Notes under the pieces: model-generated | Database searches by the model: none | What the model saw: only the letters and a program-made list of their open reading frames with translations | What the model was told of the DNA's origin: nothing | Shown here: positions 19,908-28,987 of the stretch, in pieces | Layout of the letters: each line of letters starts with the position of its first letter | How positions within the stretch are numbered: the first letter of the stretch is position 1 | Assembly (NCBI RefSeq): GCF_027924185.1 | Contig: NZ_BRVO01000001.1 | Span: forward strand, 372,001 to 436,000 | Direction: 5' to 3' | Origin: Neptunitalea lumnitzerae | GTDB lineage: Bacteria; Bacteroidota; Bacteroidia; Flavobacteriales; Flavobacteriaceae | DNA length: 64,000 nt | Position numbers and translations under genes: made by a program

Positions 19908-20483
19908 ATGAAACAGTTATTAGTATTATTTGCTCTACTGGTACTAGGTAGTACCGTACAGGCACAGGACACAACCGCTCAAATGGAGCGAAAAGGATTT
20001 GTTATCGGACTAGGAATAAGTGGTGGAGCCATTAGTATTTCTGATACCGAAACCGGACAAGATTTTGACAAAGGACAAGGAAGCATAAGCCTACCTAACA
20101 TTAAATTAGGATACATGCTTAATGAACGTTTAGCGCTGCTATTAAACACCTCTGGAATGATTTATAGTCAGAATGATTATGACCGTAGCTTTGAAACATT
20201 TTTACCATCGGTACAATATTGGGTAAACAACAAAAGCTGGATTAGCGGTGGTATTGGTTTAGCGGTAGACATGCCTGCACTTTATGATATTGAGGACAAC
20301 ATAAATGATGACTTTAATGCAGGATGTGCCGTTGGATTAAGTTTTGGACGAGAACTATATCAGCAAAGAAACTTTGCGATAGATTTACAACTACAAACCA
20401 CAGCTGGTAGAACATTTTTCAAAGGGGATGGACACCGTGATGCTGCAACCATTTCGGTAGGTGTAGGATTCAACTGGTATTAA
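19908..20483 (+). CDS. Small outer-membrane beta-barrel protein
   Basis: 191 aa with a signal peptide (QLLVLFALLVLGSTVQAQ) and alternating strands (KGFVIGLGISGGAISIS, PNIKLGYMLNERLALLL, VQYWVNNKSWISGGIGLA) ending in an aromatic residue (VGVGFNWY). This is typical of an eight-stranded porin-like barrel. It lies 22 bp downstream of the serine hydrolase lipoprotein and is probably co-transcribed. Function unknown; a role in envelope passage or as an adhesin is possible. Confidence 0.75.
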   Translation: MKQLLVLFALLVLGSTVQAQDTTAQMERKGFVIGLGISGGAISISDTETGQDFDKGQGSISLPNIKLGYMLNERLALLLNTSGMIYSQNDYDRSFETFLPSVQYWVNNKSWISGGIGLAVDMPALYDIEDNINDDFNAGCAVGLSFGRELYQQRNFAIDLQLQTTAGRTFFKGDGHRDAATISVGVGFNWY

Positions 20484-20494
20484 TGTATAAGAAC

Positions 20495-20562
20495 AATTTC
20501 TGATCTTGGTTAGTAACAAAAAAATCATGTATGTTTAAAAGATGATACCGAGATCAGAAATT
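20495..20562. repeat. Long-arm inverted repeat in the 20484-20663 gap
   Basis: 16-base arms (AATTTCTGATCTTGGT at 20495-20510 and ACCGAGATCAGAAATT at 20547-20562) match at 15 of 16 positions around a 36-base loop. There is no T-run, so it is a weak terminator candidate. Remaining bases of the gap show no gene. Confidence 0.65.
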
Positions 20563-20663
20563 TAAAAACCAACCACTTGCGTTCTTTTAACTATTTTAAA
20601 AAAGACGAATGAAACAAATTTAGTGTTACATCGTCATAAAACTTTAAACAAGTTCACTTAGTT

Positions 20664-22631
20664 ATGAAAATTGCATTGTACATATACACTTTATTATTTA
20701 GTTTTTTGATGGTAGCACAAACACCTACCACAGCAGTAAACAATACAGAACAAGTTCGCATAGGAGGTATTACACAACAACTTACCGAACGTGGTGCTCA
20801 AGCAAACTTACCCTTATTACTCTATTTACATGGAGGCCCTGGAGCAGCTACCTCAGCACACCAAGAGCATATTTCCCAAGAGTTAGAAAAACATTTTATA
20901 GTAGTGCATTGGGATCAGCGTGGTACTAAATATTCTCCAAACGATACTACAGCTATTTCTTTAGCGGTAATGCAACAAGATGCCGAAGAGGTAATGCACT
21001 ATTTATTAAACAAATATCAGCAAAATAAACTTTATATTTTAGGCAACTCATGGGGTACTGTGCTAGGTTTTCACCTAAGTGCTGCTTACCCAGAAAAAAT
21101 AAAAGCTTTTTTTGCAGTAAGCCCTGTTATAGATAATCTTAAAAGCCAACAACTATTACAGCAACAACTCATTTCTCATTATCAACATCAAAAAAACGAA
21201 CAGGCCTTAACAGAACTTGCTTCTGTTAACATTCCGTACCAAACGGTAAACGATTTGTGCGTACAATACAAGTGGCAAGCCGATTTTGAAGGAAACCCTA
21301 TACCCGATGCACATTACAAAGGACTCTACTCTTATTTTGAAAATTGGGGAAAATTATACCTGCCTTTGTACAAAGAGCTGTATGCACACCCAATTAAAAA
21401 CCAGATAACCAGGTTAGAGTGTCCGCTTATTATAATGGCCGGAACCAAAGACCACACAGCAAATTACAGTGTAACCAAAAACTTTTTTGACTCCATTGCA
21501 GTTGCCGAAAAACAATGGTACCCGTTTGAGAATACAGGACATACCATACCTCAAACACAAGCAGATAAAATGCAGGAAATAGTTATAAACTATACGGGCA
21601 TACTTAAAATGATAACCAAACAAAAACTAAGTACAGATTCTAAAAACCCAACAAGTACCATTAGCGTTTTCCTTGAAAATAAAAACACAGGTACAATACA
21701 TTCTGCTATAAGTACAACACCTTCAGATACTGTTTACACTATACAAACACCGTTTAAAATTGCTAGTAGCACTAAACTGTTTGTGGCTACTACTATTTTG
21801 CAATTAGTGGAAGAAGGTAAACTACAACTACATCAAAAAATTAGTGATTTTTTGCCTGTAGATTCCTTACAAATTATTGATGGTAAAAATTATGCTAATA
21901 CTATCACAATTAAGCAATTATTAAATCATACAAGTGGATTGGCAGATCTATTTACAGATAAAGCCGAACCATTTTTAGCTAGTGCTGTAGCAAACCCATC
22001 TAAGCAATACACTCCAGAAACGATCATAAAAACTTATTATTCATATAATTTACACCGGCAACCACATAGTACACCAGGCACCGAATTCTACTATTCAGAC
22101 ATGAATTATGTACTGCTTGGGTTACTTATAGAACAGCTAGATCAAAAACCATTAGCTAAAAGTATTAGAACCCGAATTTTAGAACCGCTACAGATGCAAC
22201 ATACATATTTACAATATTATGAAGTACCTAAACACCCGGAAACACTTCTTAACCAATTTGTAGGCCCTTATAATTTTAAAGACATAAATACTTCTTTTGA
22301 CTGGGCTGGTGGTGGTTTGGTGGCTACTCACCAAGATTTAGTTACTTTTATAAAAGCCCTTTTTACTGGTGACATACTATCACAAGAAAGTATACAACAA
22401 ATGATGACTACAAGGGAAACCGGAGAAGATGGGAACCAATATGGTTTAGGTATTTATAAAACTATGTATAACGGACATGCATTTTACGGACATTATGGAT
22501 TTTATGGCACCTATATTGGTTATGCTCCAGAAACAGGTACTCTTGTATCGTATTGTATAAACCAAGCTACCCCCAATTTTAATACTTACCTACTACTAAA
22601 CAATGCTATAAGTAAGTTTGAAAAAAGATGA
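20664..22631 (+). CDS. Fusion: alpha/beta hydrolase (prolyl-aminopeptidase-like) plus beta-lactamase-type serine hydrolase
   Basis: 655 aa, exported (IYTLLFSFLMVAQ). Residues ~20-310 are an S33-like alpha/beta hydrolase: oxyanion-hole motif LYLHGGPGAATS, VVHWDQRG, nucleophile elbow LGNSWGTVLG, acid in AGTKDHT and His in ENTGHTIP. Residues ~325-655 are a class C beta-lactamase/carboxypeptidase domain: SxxK in KIASSTKLFV, YSDMNYVLLG in the YxN position and a GHYGFYGTYIGY element. Two catalytic domains on one chain suggest sequential or paired cleavage of peptide-like substrates in the periplasm. The next gene, a Vat-type acetyltransferase, starts 27 bp later. Confidence 0.88.
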   Translation: MKIALYIYTLLFSFLMVAQTPTTAVNNTEQVRIGGITQQLTERGAQANLPLLLYLHGGPGAATSAHQEHISQELEKHFIVVHWDQRGTKYSPNDTTAISLAVMQQDAEEVMHYLLNKYQQNKLYILGNSWGTVLGFHLSAAYPEKIKAFFAVSPVIDNLKSQQLLQQQLISHYQHQKNEQALTELASVNIPYQTVNDLCVQYKWQADFEGNPIPDAHYKGLYSYFENWGKLYLPLYKELYAHPIKNQITRLECPLIIMAGTKDHTANYSVTKNFFDSIAVAEKQWYPFENTGHTIPQTQADKMQEIVINYTGILKMITKQKLSTDSKNPTSTISVFLENKNTGTIHSAISTTPSDTVYTIQTPFKIASSTKLFVATTILQLVEEGKLQLHQKISDFLPVDSLQIIDGKNYANTITIKQLLNHTSGLADLFTDKAEPFLASAVANPSKQYTPETIIKTYYSYNLHRQPHSTPGTEFYYSDMNYVLLGLLIEQLDQKPLAKSIRTRILEPLQMQHTYLQYYEVPKHPETLLNQFVGPYNFKDINTSFDWAGGGLVATHQDLVTFIKALFTGDILSQESIQQMMTTRETGEDGNQYGLGIYKTMYNGHAFYGHYGFYGTYIGYAPETGTLVSYCINQATPNFNTYLLLNNAISKFEKR

Positions 22632-22658
22632 TAGTTTTAATACTTCAAAACATTTAAA

Positions 22659-23288
22659 ATGACAGGACCTGATAAACATACACCCTTTCCACTAAACGGA
22701 TATAACAACCTTTGTTTTTTAAAAAACATTATTACCAATCCCAACATTATTGTAGGCGATTATACCTATTATGACGACTTTGAAGATGTATACAACTTTG
22801 AGAAAAATGTAAAATATCATTTCGATTTTATAGGTGATAAACTCATTATTGGCAAGTTTTGCCAAATAGCCTCAGGAGCTACTTTTATAATGAATGGCGG
22901 TAACCATTTAACGGAATCTTTTTCTGCCTTTCCTTTTGCTATTTTTGGCAACGGTTGGGAAAAAGCTATGGACGGTAAAAACTACCCCACCAAAGGAGAT
23001 ACCCATATTGGCAACGATGTTTGGATTGGCCATAATGCCACTATTATGCCGGGAGTAACTATTGGTGATGGAGCCATTATTGCTACTAATGCTACTGTTA
23101 CTAAAAATGTAGCACCATACACCATAGTAGCAGGCAACCCTGCCAAACCCGTAAAGACAAGGTTTAGTGAAGATGCTATTAACATACTATTGCAAATACA
23201 ATGGTGGAACTGGGAAGTACCCAAAATCACCGAACATTTAGAGGTCATAACTTCGGCAGATGTAAACAAGCTAAAAGAATTACTATAA
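22659..23288 (+). CDS. Vat-family xenobiotic (streptogramin A-type) O-acetyltransferase
   Basis: 209 aa, left-handed beta-helix hexapeptide protein. The N-terminus MTGPDKHTPFPL, the IGKFCQIASGATFIMNGGNH segment (with the family's catalytic His), GNDVWIGHNATIMPGVTIGD and IVAGNPAKPVKTRF are typical of Vat/CatB xenobiotic acetyltransferases. These use acetyl-CoA to modify streptogramin A or chloramphenicol-type hydroxyls. Chromosomal homologues are common and their natural substrate is often unknown, so resistance is not proven. Cytosolic, probably in one transcript with the fusion hydrolase. Confidence 0.86.
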   Translation: MTGPDKHTPFPLNGYNNLCFLKNIITNPNIIVGDYTYYDDFEDVYNFEKNVKYHFDFIGDKLIIGKFCQIASGATFIMNGGNHLTESFSAFPFAIFGNGWEKAMDGKNYPTKGDTHIGNDVWIGHNATIMPGVTIGDGAIIATNATVTKNVAPYTIVAGNPAKPVKTRFSEDAINILLQIQWWNWEVPKITEHLEVITSADVNKLKELL

Positions 23289-23351
23289 AAAGCATTCATA
23301 CTACCATTGTTTCAGATACTACCTCATATCTTAGGGTTTAGTAAGGAAAAT

Positions 23352-23490
23352 TATATTTGCAGAGCACTTTTATAATATCATTAATCGTGCACTATCCATT
23401 TTTAATCGCATCATGCGACCTCTAATTTCGCCACTATAAACCACTAAAAAACAAACAAACCCTATAATTCTTCTTTATTCATAGGGTTTT
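23352..23490 (+). ncRNA. Candidate small RNA or long leader
   Basis: In the 397 bp gap 23289-23685 an exact -7 element TATATTTG (23352-23359) has no start codon near it. About 100 bases on, a 9 bp hairpin (AAACCCTAT at 23457-23465, ATAGGGTTT at 23481-23489) ends in four Ts. Together they could define a transcript of about 120 nt. No known RNA family is recognised; it may instead be part of the leader of the gene at 23686. Confidence 0.3.
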
Positions 23491-23685
23491 GAACATGATT
23501 TCATACAAGAAAAATGTAAGACTTTTATCCGTTTTTCGCCTACCATTTATACATGATAAAAATAAGCTCAACCGTTAGTCGAACGGTAAATGTTATTTAT
23601 CTACACATCAAAATACATCTATCTAAATCACTACAAATAAGATGTTTACGAATGTACTTTTACAAAAAAAATCAAACAATTAGTC

Positions 23686-24825
23686 ATGAAAAAATTTATT
23701 TGTACTATTTCATTCTTATTCGTAGTTATTGCTAATGCACAAGTTGGTATTGGCACTACAAACCCTCAAGGAACGCTTCATATACACGAAGCAAATGGAA
23801 CAGCAGCTACTGCTACTACCGGAACTATTATATTAGAACATGGTAATGTTGGAGGCGCCTCTACTATATTATTTAAGAGTGCTGTAAACTCAGGCAATGA
23901 TTATGCCTATATAACTTATGAAGATGACGGAAGCGGTAATGGTTCTACCGGAGAAAATGGCTTACTAACTATAGGTATAGAAAATGATAGTGCCCCATGG
24001 TCAACTATCTACCAGGATGATATTAACATAAAGGCATCAGGCTCTGTGGGTATCAGTAACTCAGCTCCTAACCCTAGCGCATCTTTAGACTTAGGTGCTA
24101 ACAACAAAGGGCTTTTAATGAACCGTGTAGCACTAACAAGTACTACAGATGTAAGTACCGTTAATTCACCTGCAACAGGTCTATTAGTATACAATACAGC
24201 TACCACAAGTGATGTAACTCCAGGTTTCTATTACTATAATGGAACCAAATGGGTAGGAGTGGGTGCACAAAAAAAATACACCAGTACGTATAGTCAAACA
24301 GCAGAAATATTAGCAAGTACAAATACTGCTACATATGTAGATTTACCTGGACTTACACAAACCATTACAGCACCCTATACAGGTACTTATCAAATTATTG
24401 TAAATGGATATTACTCCTCTGGTGCTCCAGTAAACACCACTGTTACTCAAACTACAAGTACTAATTTTGCATACTATGCAAACACAGAACACAACCACAC
24501 TGTAGCGCTGTACCAAGATGGGGCTAGCCAAGGGTCAATTCGTTTAACTATTAATGGTACGGCTATTAAAGAAAAATACATCACATCAACCTCTAAATCT
24601 TTTCAAGGGCAAACATTTTACAGTTTAGGTCAAAATGCTACTATTATTACTAATGTTACCTTAACTGCTGGTACTAGCTATACTTTTAGAGTGCAAGGTA
24701 GAGAATGGGCACGTTACAACAGTAACACAGGCTATTTTGGTAGAAATACTAGTATATATGTAGGAGCCAATGGTGTAGCAGATGCACAATACGCCACCCT
24801 TTATATCAATTTTATTAAAGAATAA
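23686..24825 (+). CDS. Secreted beta-rich protein, first of two 379-aa paralogues
   Basis: 379 aa with a signal peptide (ICTISFLFVVIANAQ). The opening VGIGTTNPQGTLHI is the stem motif of Bacteroidota tail-fibre/head-domain-like surface proteins. Next come SLDLGANNKGLLMNRV and GLLVYNT, which are also common there. The C-terminal ~190 residues (PGLTQTITAPYTGTYQIIV ... SYTFRVQGREWARY) look like a jelly-roll or C1q-type beta-sandwich. No T9SS C-terminal domain is visible. Possible surface adhesin or structural protein; no enzyme motif. A near-identical gene follows at 25237. Confidence 0.7.
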   Translation: MKKFICTISFLFVVIANAQVGIGTTNPQGTLHIHEANGTAATATTGTIILEHGNVGGASTILFKSAVNSGNDYAYITYEDDGSGNGSTGENGLLTIGIENDSAPWSTIYQDDINIKASGSVGISNSAPNPSASLDLGANNKGLLMNRVALTSTTDVSTVNSPATGLLVYNTATTSDVTPGFYYYNGTKWVGVGAQKKYTSTYSQTAEILASTNTATYVDLPGLTQTITAPYTGTYQIIVNGYYSSGAPVNTTVTQTTSTNFAYYANTEHNHTVALYQDGASQGSIRLTINGTAIKEKYITSTSKSFQGQTFYSLGQNATIITNVTLTAGTSYTFRVQGREWARYNSNTGYFGRNTSIYVGANGVADAQYATLYINFIKE

Positions 24826-24853
24826 GTTTAGTACACTACAAATATATTTTTTT

Positions 24854-24888
24854 AAAAGCCTTAACTTTAATTAGTTGAGGCTTTTTTT
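24854..24888 (+). terminator. Intrinsic terminator after the first paralogue
   Basis: Stem AAAAGCCTTAACT / AGTTGAGGCTTTT with one mismatch, loop of 6 bases and a run of seven Ts. It sits 28 bp after the stop. Confidence 0.88.
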
Positions 24889-25236
24889 GATAAACTCAAG
24901 CTTAAAATTAGCTACTAGGTCAATCAATATGCATACCACTATACTATAGTTACAAGACAAACATAGTAGCATTTAGTTTACAATTTTCGCATAAATTAGA
25001 CCATTTGACACAGCTTCTTTCTCAGTAAAATCGTGCGAAATCGACTATGATTCATTAAGAAGCAATGAAAACTTACAGAGTCCTACAACATCCAACTACA
25101 TAGGTATCTGCAAGTATTCAAAAACATATAAAATACTTTTCTTACGTAACACTTAAAATTGATATAATTTGACCTAAACACTTGTTTATCATTTTTTTAT
25201 GAACCTATATTTACCCCAAAATATAATCCTTTAAGA
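24889..25236. other. Intergenic region between the paralogues, no gene seen
   Basis: About 350 bp of AT-rich sequence with no convincing reading frame. A 7 bp inverted repeat (GCTTCTT ... AAGAAGC, about 25014-25066) is the only structure seen. A near-consensus -7 element (TATATTTA, about 25206) lies 24 bp before the next gene. Confidence 0.5.
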
Positions 25237-26376
25237 ATGAATAAGATTTTAAGTTTTGTTACTATTTTAACTGTAATTAGTTTACAAGCGCAAGTAGGTA
25301 TTGGTACTACCAACCCACAAGGAACCCTACACGTGTACGAAAACAATGGTACTACACCCACAGCTACCAATGGTACGGTAATTATAGAACATGGTGATGC
25401 AGGAGGAACTTCTTCAATTATTTTTAAAAGTGCCGTTAATTCTGGTAATGATTATGGTTATATTTCGTATGCTGATGACGGAAGTGGTAACGGATCTACT
25501 GGTGAAAACGGTTTATTAACCATTGGTATTGAGAATGATGCTGCTCCTTACTCATCTATCTACCAAGACGATATTAATATAAAAGCATCGGGGTCTGTAG
25601 GTATTAATACCTCTAGTCCGCATCCGAGTGCTTCTTTAGATCTTGGAGCTAATAATAAAGGGCTTCTTGTAAATCGTGTATCTTTAACAAGTACTACCGA
25701 TGTTAACACTATAAATGCTCCAGCTACAGGCCTATTAGTATATAACACAAACAGTGCTAACGACATATCAGAAGGTTTTTATCATTTTAACGGAGTTAGC
25801 TGGGAAAAAGTAGGTTCTTCAAAAAGCTACACCTCTACTTTTAGTCAAAATAATCAGGTGGTAGCTAGTACCAACAACAGTACGTATGTAGATATACCAG
25901 GGCTTACCCAAACTATAACTGCCCCTTATACAGGTACCTACCAAATAATTGTAAATGGTTATTATTCTACCGGTTCGCCAATTAATACAACCATTACCGA
26001 AACTACCAGTACCAATAGTGCAAACTACAACAATACAAACCACAACCACACCGTAACGGAATACCAAGACGGCGCTAGTCAGGGTTCAATTAGACTTACC
26101 ATAAATGGTATTGCTATTAAAGAAAAATACATAACCTCTGTTTCAAAATCGTTTCAGGGACAATCGTTCTATAGCTTAGGACAAAATGCTACTATTATTG
26201 CTAATGTAACATTAACAGCAGGTAGCTCTTATACCTTTAGAGTACAAGGTAGAGAATGGGCGCGTTACAACTGTAATGCTGGTTATTTTGGAAGAACTAC
26301 CAATGTATATGTTGGTTCTAACGGAGTAAGTGATGCCCAATACGCAACCTTGTATATCAATTTTATTACCCAATAA
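25237..26376 (+). CDS. Secreted beta-rich protein, second of two 379-aa paralogues
   Basis: 379 aa, same length as the gene at 23686 and alignable without gaps. Signal peptide (ILSFVTILTVISLQAQ), VGIGTTNPQGTLHV stem motif, SLDLGANNKGLLVNRV and the same C-terminal beta-sandwich (GLTQTITAPYTGTYQIIV, FRVQGREWARYN). Differences concentrate in residues ~165-200 and in the signal peptide. Each copy has its own terminator and its own upstream region, so they are separately expressed tandem duplicates. Function unknown; a surface-structure or adhesin role is plausible. Confidence 0.7.
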   Translation: MNKILSFVTILTVISLQAQVGIGTTNPQGTLHVYENNGTTPTATNGTVIIEHGDAGGTSSIIFKSAVNSGNDYGYISYADDGSGNGSTGENGLLTIGIENDAAPYSSIYQDDINIKASGSVGINTSSPHPSASLDLGANNKGLLVNRVSLTSTTDVNTINAPATGLLVYNTNSANDISEGFYHFNGVSWEKVGSSKSYTSTFSQNNQVVASTNNSTYVDIPGLTQTITAPYTGTYQIIVNGYYSTGSPINTTITETTSTNSANYNNTNHNHTVTEYQDGASQGSIRLTINGIAIKEKYITSVSKSFQGQSFYSLGQNATIIANVTLTAGSSYTFRVQGREWARYNCNAGYFGRTTNVYVGSNGVSDAQYATLYINFITQ

Positions 26377-26405
26377 AATTATATATATTCATAGCAAATT
26401 TTTTT

Positions 26406-26438
26406 AAGCTTCAACTTTTAATAGTTGAAGCTTTTTTT
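26406..26438. terminator. Bidirectional intrinsic terminator
   Basis: Perfect 11 bp stem AAGCTTCAACT / AGTTGAAGCTT, with T-runs on both strands. Serves the paralogue ending at 26376 and the minus-strand gene ending at 26466. Confidence 0.88.
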
Positions 26439-26465
26439 ATTACCACTCATTAGCATATAACACTA

Positions 26466-27173
26466 TTAAACAACACTAGGACTGTCCCAAACCCAACTCC
26501 AATTTTTAAATTCTACTTTTTGAGAAGGCACGCTTCCTGTAGCCGAAGGGTAAATACTAATAGTCTCTGCCTGAAAACGAGCATCTACCGTAGTACCCCA
26601 ACCCGACTTTGTAGTTTCTGAAAATACATTTTGGGTATAGGTAACACCATCTAAGGTAATATAAGCTTCTTGGTTGGCTATATTTAGTTCAAAAGAAATT
26701 TCATGATTATTGGTATCTGGAGTGAGTGTACACCCTAAATAGGTCCAACCGCTACCATTCCAATAAAATACTTTTCCGTAGTTAGCGTCCCAAGGATTAA
26801 TGACCCATTGAAAAGCCAAACCGTAATCTAATTGTGTAGAAACTCCATCCCATACAAAGAGTCCGCCTTCAACAGTTTGCCCATTAAAATTGGTATTACC
26901 AGTACTAATTGTATAAGGTATTTTAAAAGTATATGTAGCTGTGTGCGTTACTGATAATGCTGTAGTTTCAACAATTTTATTATAAGTAATATTATGCGCC
27001 ATAATGCGGCGGTTATCAACATTAGCCTCTAGTAGACCGTATGCTGTAGTATTAGATGTAGCAATATCAGCGGCACTAACAGGGGCAACGCCTGGAGCTG
27101 CATAATTACCATCGCCCAATACAACTGTCCAATTAGCTAAGTTTACACCACTTTCAGATTTTATAATTGCCAT
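26466..27173 (-). CDS. Hypothetical beta-sandwich (lectin/laminin-G-like) protein
   Basis: Start taken at ATG 27173 (MAIIKSESGVNLANW), giving 235 aa without a signal peptide; an upstream ATG at 27221 adds an unlikely leader. The sequence is rich in beta-strands and aromatic residues (GLFVWDGVSTQLDYGLAFQW, VFYWNGSGWTYLG, VEFKNWSWVWDSP), suggesting a concanavalin-A-like/carbohydrate-binding fold. This is shape-based inference, not a family match. It lies 57 bp downstream of the esterase fusion on the same strand and may be its accessory partner, but lacks the export signal that enzyme has. Confidence 0.6.
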   Translation of the reverse strand: MAIIKSESGVNLANWTVVLGDGNYAAPGVAPVSAADIATSNTTAYGLLEANVDNRRIMAHNITYNKIVETTALSVTHTATYTFKIPYTISTGNTNFNGQTVEGGLFVWDGVSTQLDYGLAFQWVINPWDANYGKVFYWNGSGWTYLGCTLTPDTNNHEISFELNIANQEAYITLDGVTYTQNVFSETTKSGWGTTVDARFQAETISIYPSATGSVPSQKVEFKNWSWVWDSPSVV

Positions 27174-27230
27174 ATTAAATAGGTTTTTAAGTTTAGGGAA
27201 ATTGAAGATACCAAAAATCACCTAACTACA

Positions 27231-28808
27231 CTAGTTCCTCAATAAATCGGCTATACGATTGGCTATCATTAACTGTCCTTCAGCCTGCATATGCACACCA
27301 TCTTCGGTATAATTATCAAACACCCCTTGCAACGAATTAAAAACATCCAATACTTCAAAACCTTTATCAGTAGCAACCCTCATTAATTGCGGCATCAATA
27401 GCGCAAGTCGCTCATTACCCCCTGTATACTTTTCAGCCATGTCATAGGTACGCATAGGTGGCGGGGTAACCATAATTAATTGTGTCTTACGCTTTTTATA
27501 CACCTTATGTTTTTTAATAGCAGTAAGTAACTTATCAAAATTAGCAATCACCTCTTCCTCTCTACCCTCAAACACTTTCTTAGCATCGTTGGTACCTAAG
27601 CACACCACTATAGCCCTGTACGTCTTATGATTACTTTCTACATAAGCATCGTTTAAGTAAGTATCTATATTACGTAAGGCATTCAGTTCAGTTCTTCCTA
27701 AATTATCAAATCCAATGGTTCTGCCCGATTTTGAAATGTTTACCACCTCAGCATCTGGCAATAACTTTATAAGCTGATTTGCCCACCCCTCTGGTTTCTC
27801 TGCGTTAGAATCACCCAGCAACAACACATTCCCCGTATATGCATACGGTGTTTCCACTGGTAACAATGCTAATGCTTGGGGTAATTGTTCATGTCCACCC
27901 TCAAAAATAGTGAGGTTAATATTATCATAGTGCTTCTGTAGGTACACCCCACGTTTAAACAAAGGCTTATAATTCTCTACTTTTACACTGTATTGTGTTG
28001 CTAGTAGTTCTATAATTTCTTCATCGGTTACCACAGCTTCACTAGGTGCTTTTTTATCAGCTACCAATTTATTGTACATATTGATGCTGTGTGTAATAGG
28101 TACCGACCCTGTATAGCCATCATGCACACCTTCATAAATGTAAAGTATCGCATTGGCTCGTAAATTCTCTAAAGGTTGTTGCCATATAGGAGAACGTTCT
28201 CTGGCAGCTTCTGCATTAAAAGTTCCGCCCAAGGCTTGCTCTATATCAGCAGCATATTTTTGCTTTCTACCTACCGATTCCCAATACCATTTTTCAATAT
28301 CAGAAATAGGTGCCCATGCAGAAAATGATTTTACCGGGTATTTGATGTTCATATACGCTAGTAAAGTAGCATACCCGCCACCCGAAACACCTACTATATG
28401 CACCTCTTTAGGGTTGGCATTTGTATGTGCCAATGCATAGCTAATAGCATCTTCAATAGCTGTAATAACCAACGGACAGCCCATTGCTTCCGGATGATTG
28501 TTGGCTCCTTTAAAATCAGGATGAATATAATTCCAGTTTCTAGCAAGTATTTCTTTACATAGCGGATCTTTCTGTGCGTACGTACCACTCCAAGTATGTA
28601 AACTAACAATAAGCGGTTGTGGTATAGCAGCTGTAGAAGCGTAAAGCATTGCCTTTTGTTGTGTACTATCTATACTAGCAGGTACGCTCACCTCTGTAAA
28701 TTCGTCTAGCCAGTGTTTTGATTTTGTATCATCCCAAACAGGGTTGTTTTGTGCAAATACACACAGTATACCCATACAATAACATAGGGTACTTATATAA
28801 TATTTCAT
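27231..28808 (-). CDS. Exported fusion of an alpha/beta-hydrolase and an SGNH/GDSL esterase
   Basis: 525 aa with a signal peptide (MKYYISTLCYCMGILCVFAQ). Residues ~45-310 are an alpha/beta hydrolase of the prolyl-oligopeptidase/esterase type: the nucleophile is in GVSGGGYATLL, with IVSLHTWSGTY as oxyanion strand and EGGHEQLP carrying the likely His. Residues ~325-525 are an SGNH hydrolase: block I GNVLLLGDSNAEKP, block III VCLGTNDAKK, and the catalytic Asp-His in EDGVHMQAEG. Such dual esterases often deacetylate or de-esterify polysaccharides. No adjacent SusC/SusD pair is present. Confidence 0.86.
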   Translation of the reverse strand: MKYYISTLCYCMGILCVFAQNNPVWDDTKSKHWLDEFTEVSVPASIDSTQQKAMLYASTAAIPQPLIVSLHTWSGTYAQKDPLCKEILARNWNYIHPDFKGANNHPEAMGCPLVITAIEDAISYALAHTNANPKEVHIVGVSGGGYATLLAYMNIKYPVKSFSAWAPISDIEKWYWESVGRKQKYAADIEQALGGTFNAEAARERSPIWQQPLENLRANAILYIYEGVHDGYTGSVPITHSINMYNKLVADKKAPSEAVVTDEEIIELLATQYSVKVENYKPLFKRGVYLQKHYDNINLTIFEGGHEQLPQALALLPVETPYAYTGNVLLLGDSNAEKPEGWANQLIKLLPDAEVVNISKSGRTIGFDNLGRTELNALRNIDTYLNDAYVESNHKTYRAIVVCLGTNDAKKVFEGREEEVIANFDKLLTAIKKHKVYKKRKTQLIMVTPPPMRTYDMAEKYTGGNERLALLMPQLMRVATDKGFEVLDVFNSLQGVFDNYTEDGVHMQAEGQLMIANRIADLLRN

Positions 28809-28956
28809 ACTTATTAGTTCTGTTCTATCTACTTTCTACAAGATACTTAAAAGTATTCTAACACATTAGTAAAATTGTCCTGTGGTTTCATGTTACAAAC
28901 CAGATATCAATAAGAAATGGTGATATAGTTTATTGAAATTATCTAGCTAAGTTGTT

Positions 28957-28964
28957 TATATTTG
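28957..28964 (+). promoter_or_regulatory. Promoter of the CarboxypepD_reg-like gene
   Basis: Exact -7 element TATATTTG with a TTG at 28933-28935, 21 bases upstream, as a possible -33 element. It is the best-formed two-part promoter in the window and lies 24 bp before the ATG at 28988. Confidence 0.65.
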
Positions 28965-28987
28965 AAAGTATTTACTTATAAAACATA

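Noticed and set aside
22659..23288. Calling the acetyltransferase an acquired resistance gene
   Set aside because: No mobile element or composition shift surrounds it; chromosomal homologues are common.
25014..25066. GCTTCTT ... AAGAAGC inverted repeat
   Set aside because: Only 7 bp arms with a long AT-rich loop; expected by chance in such sequence.
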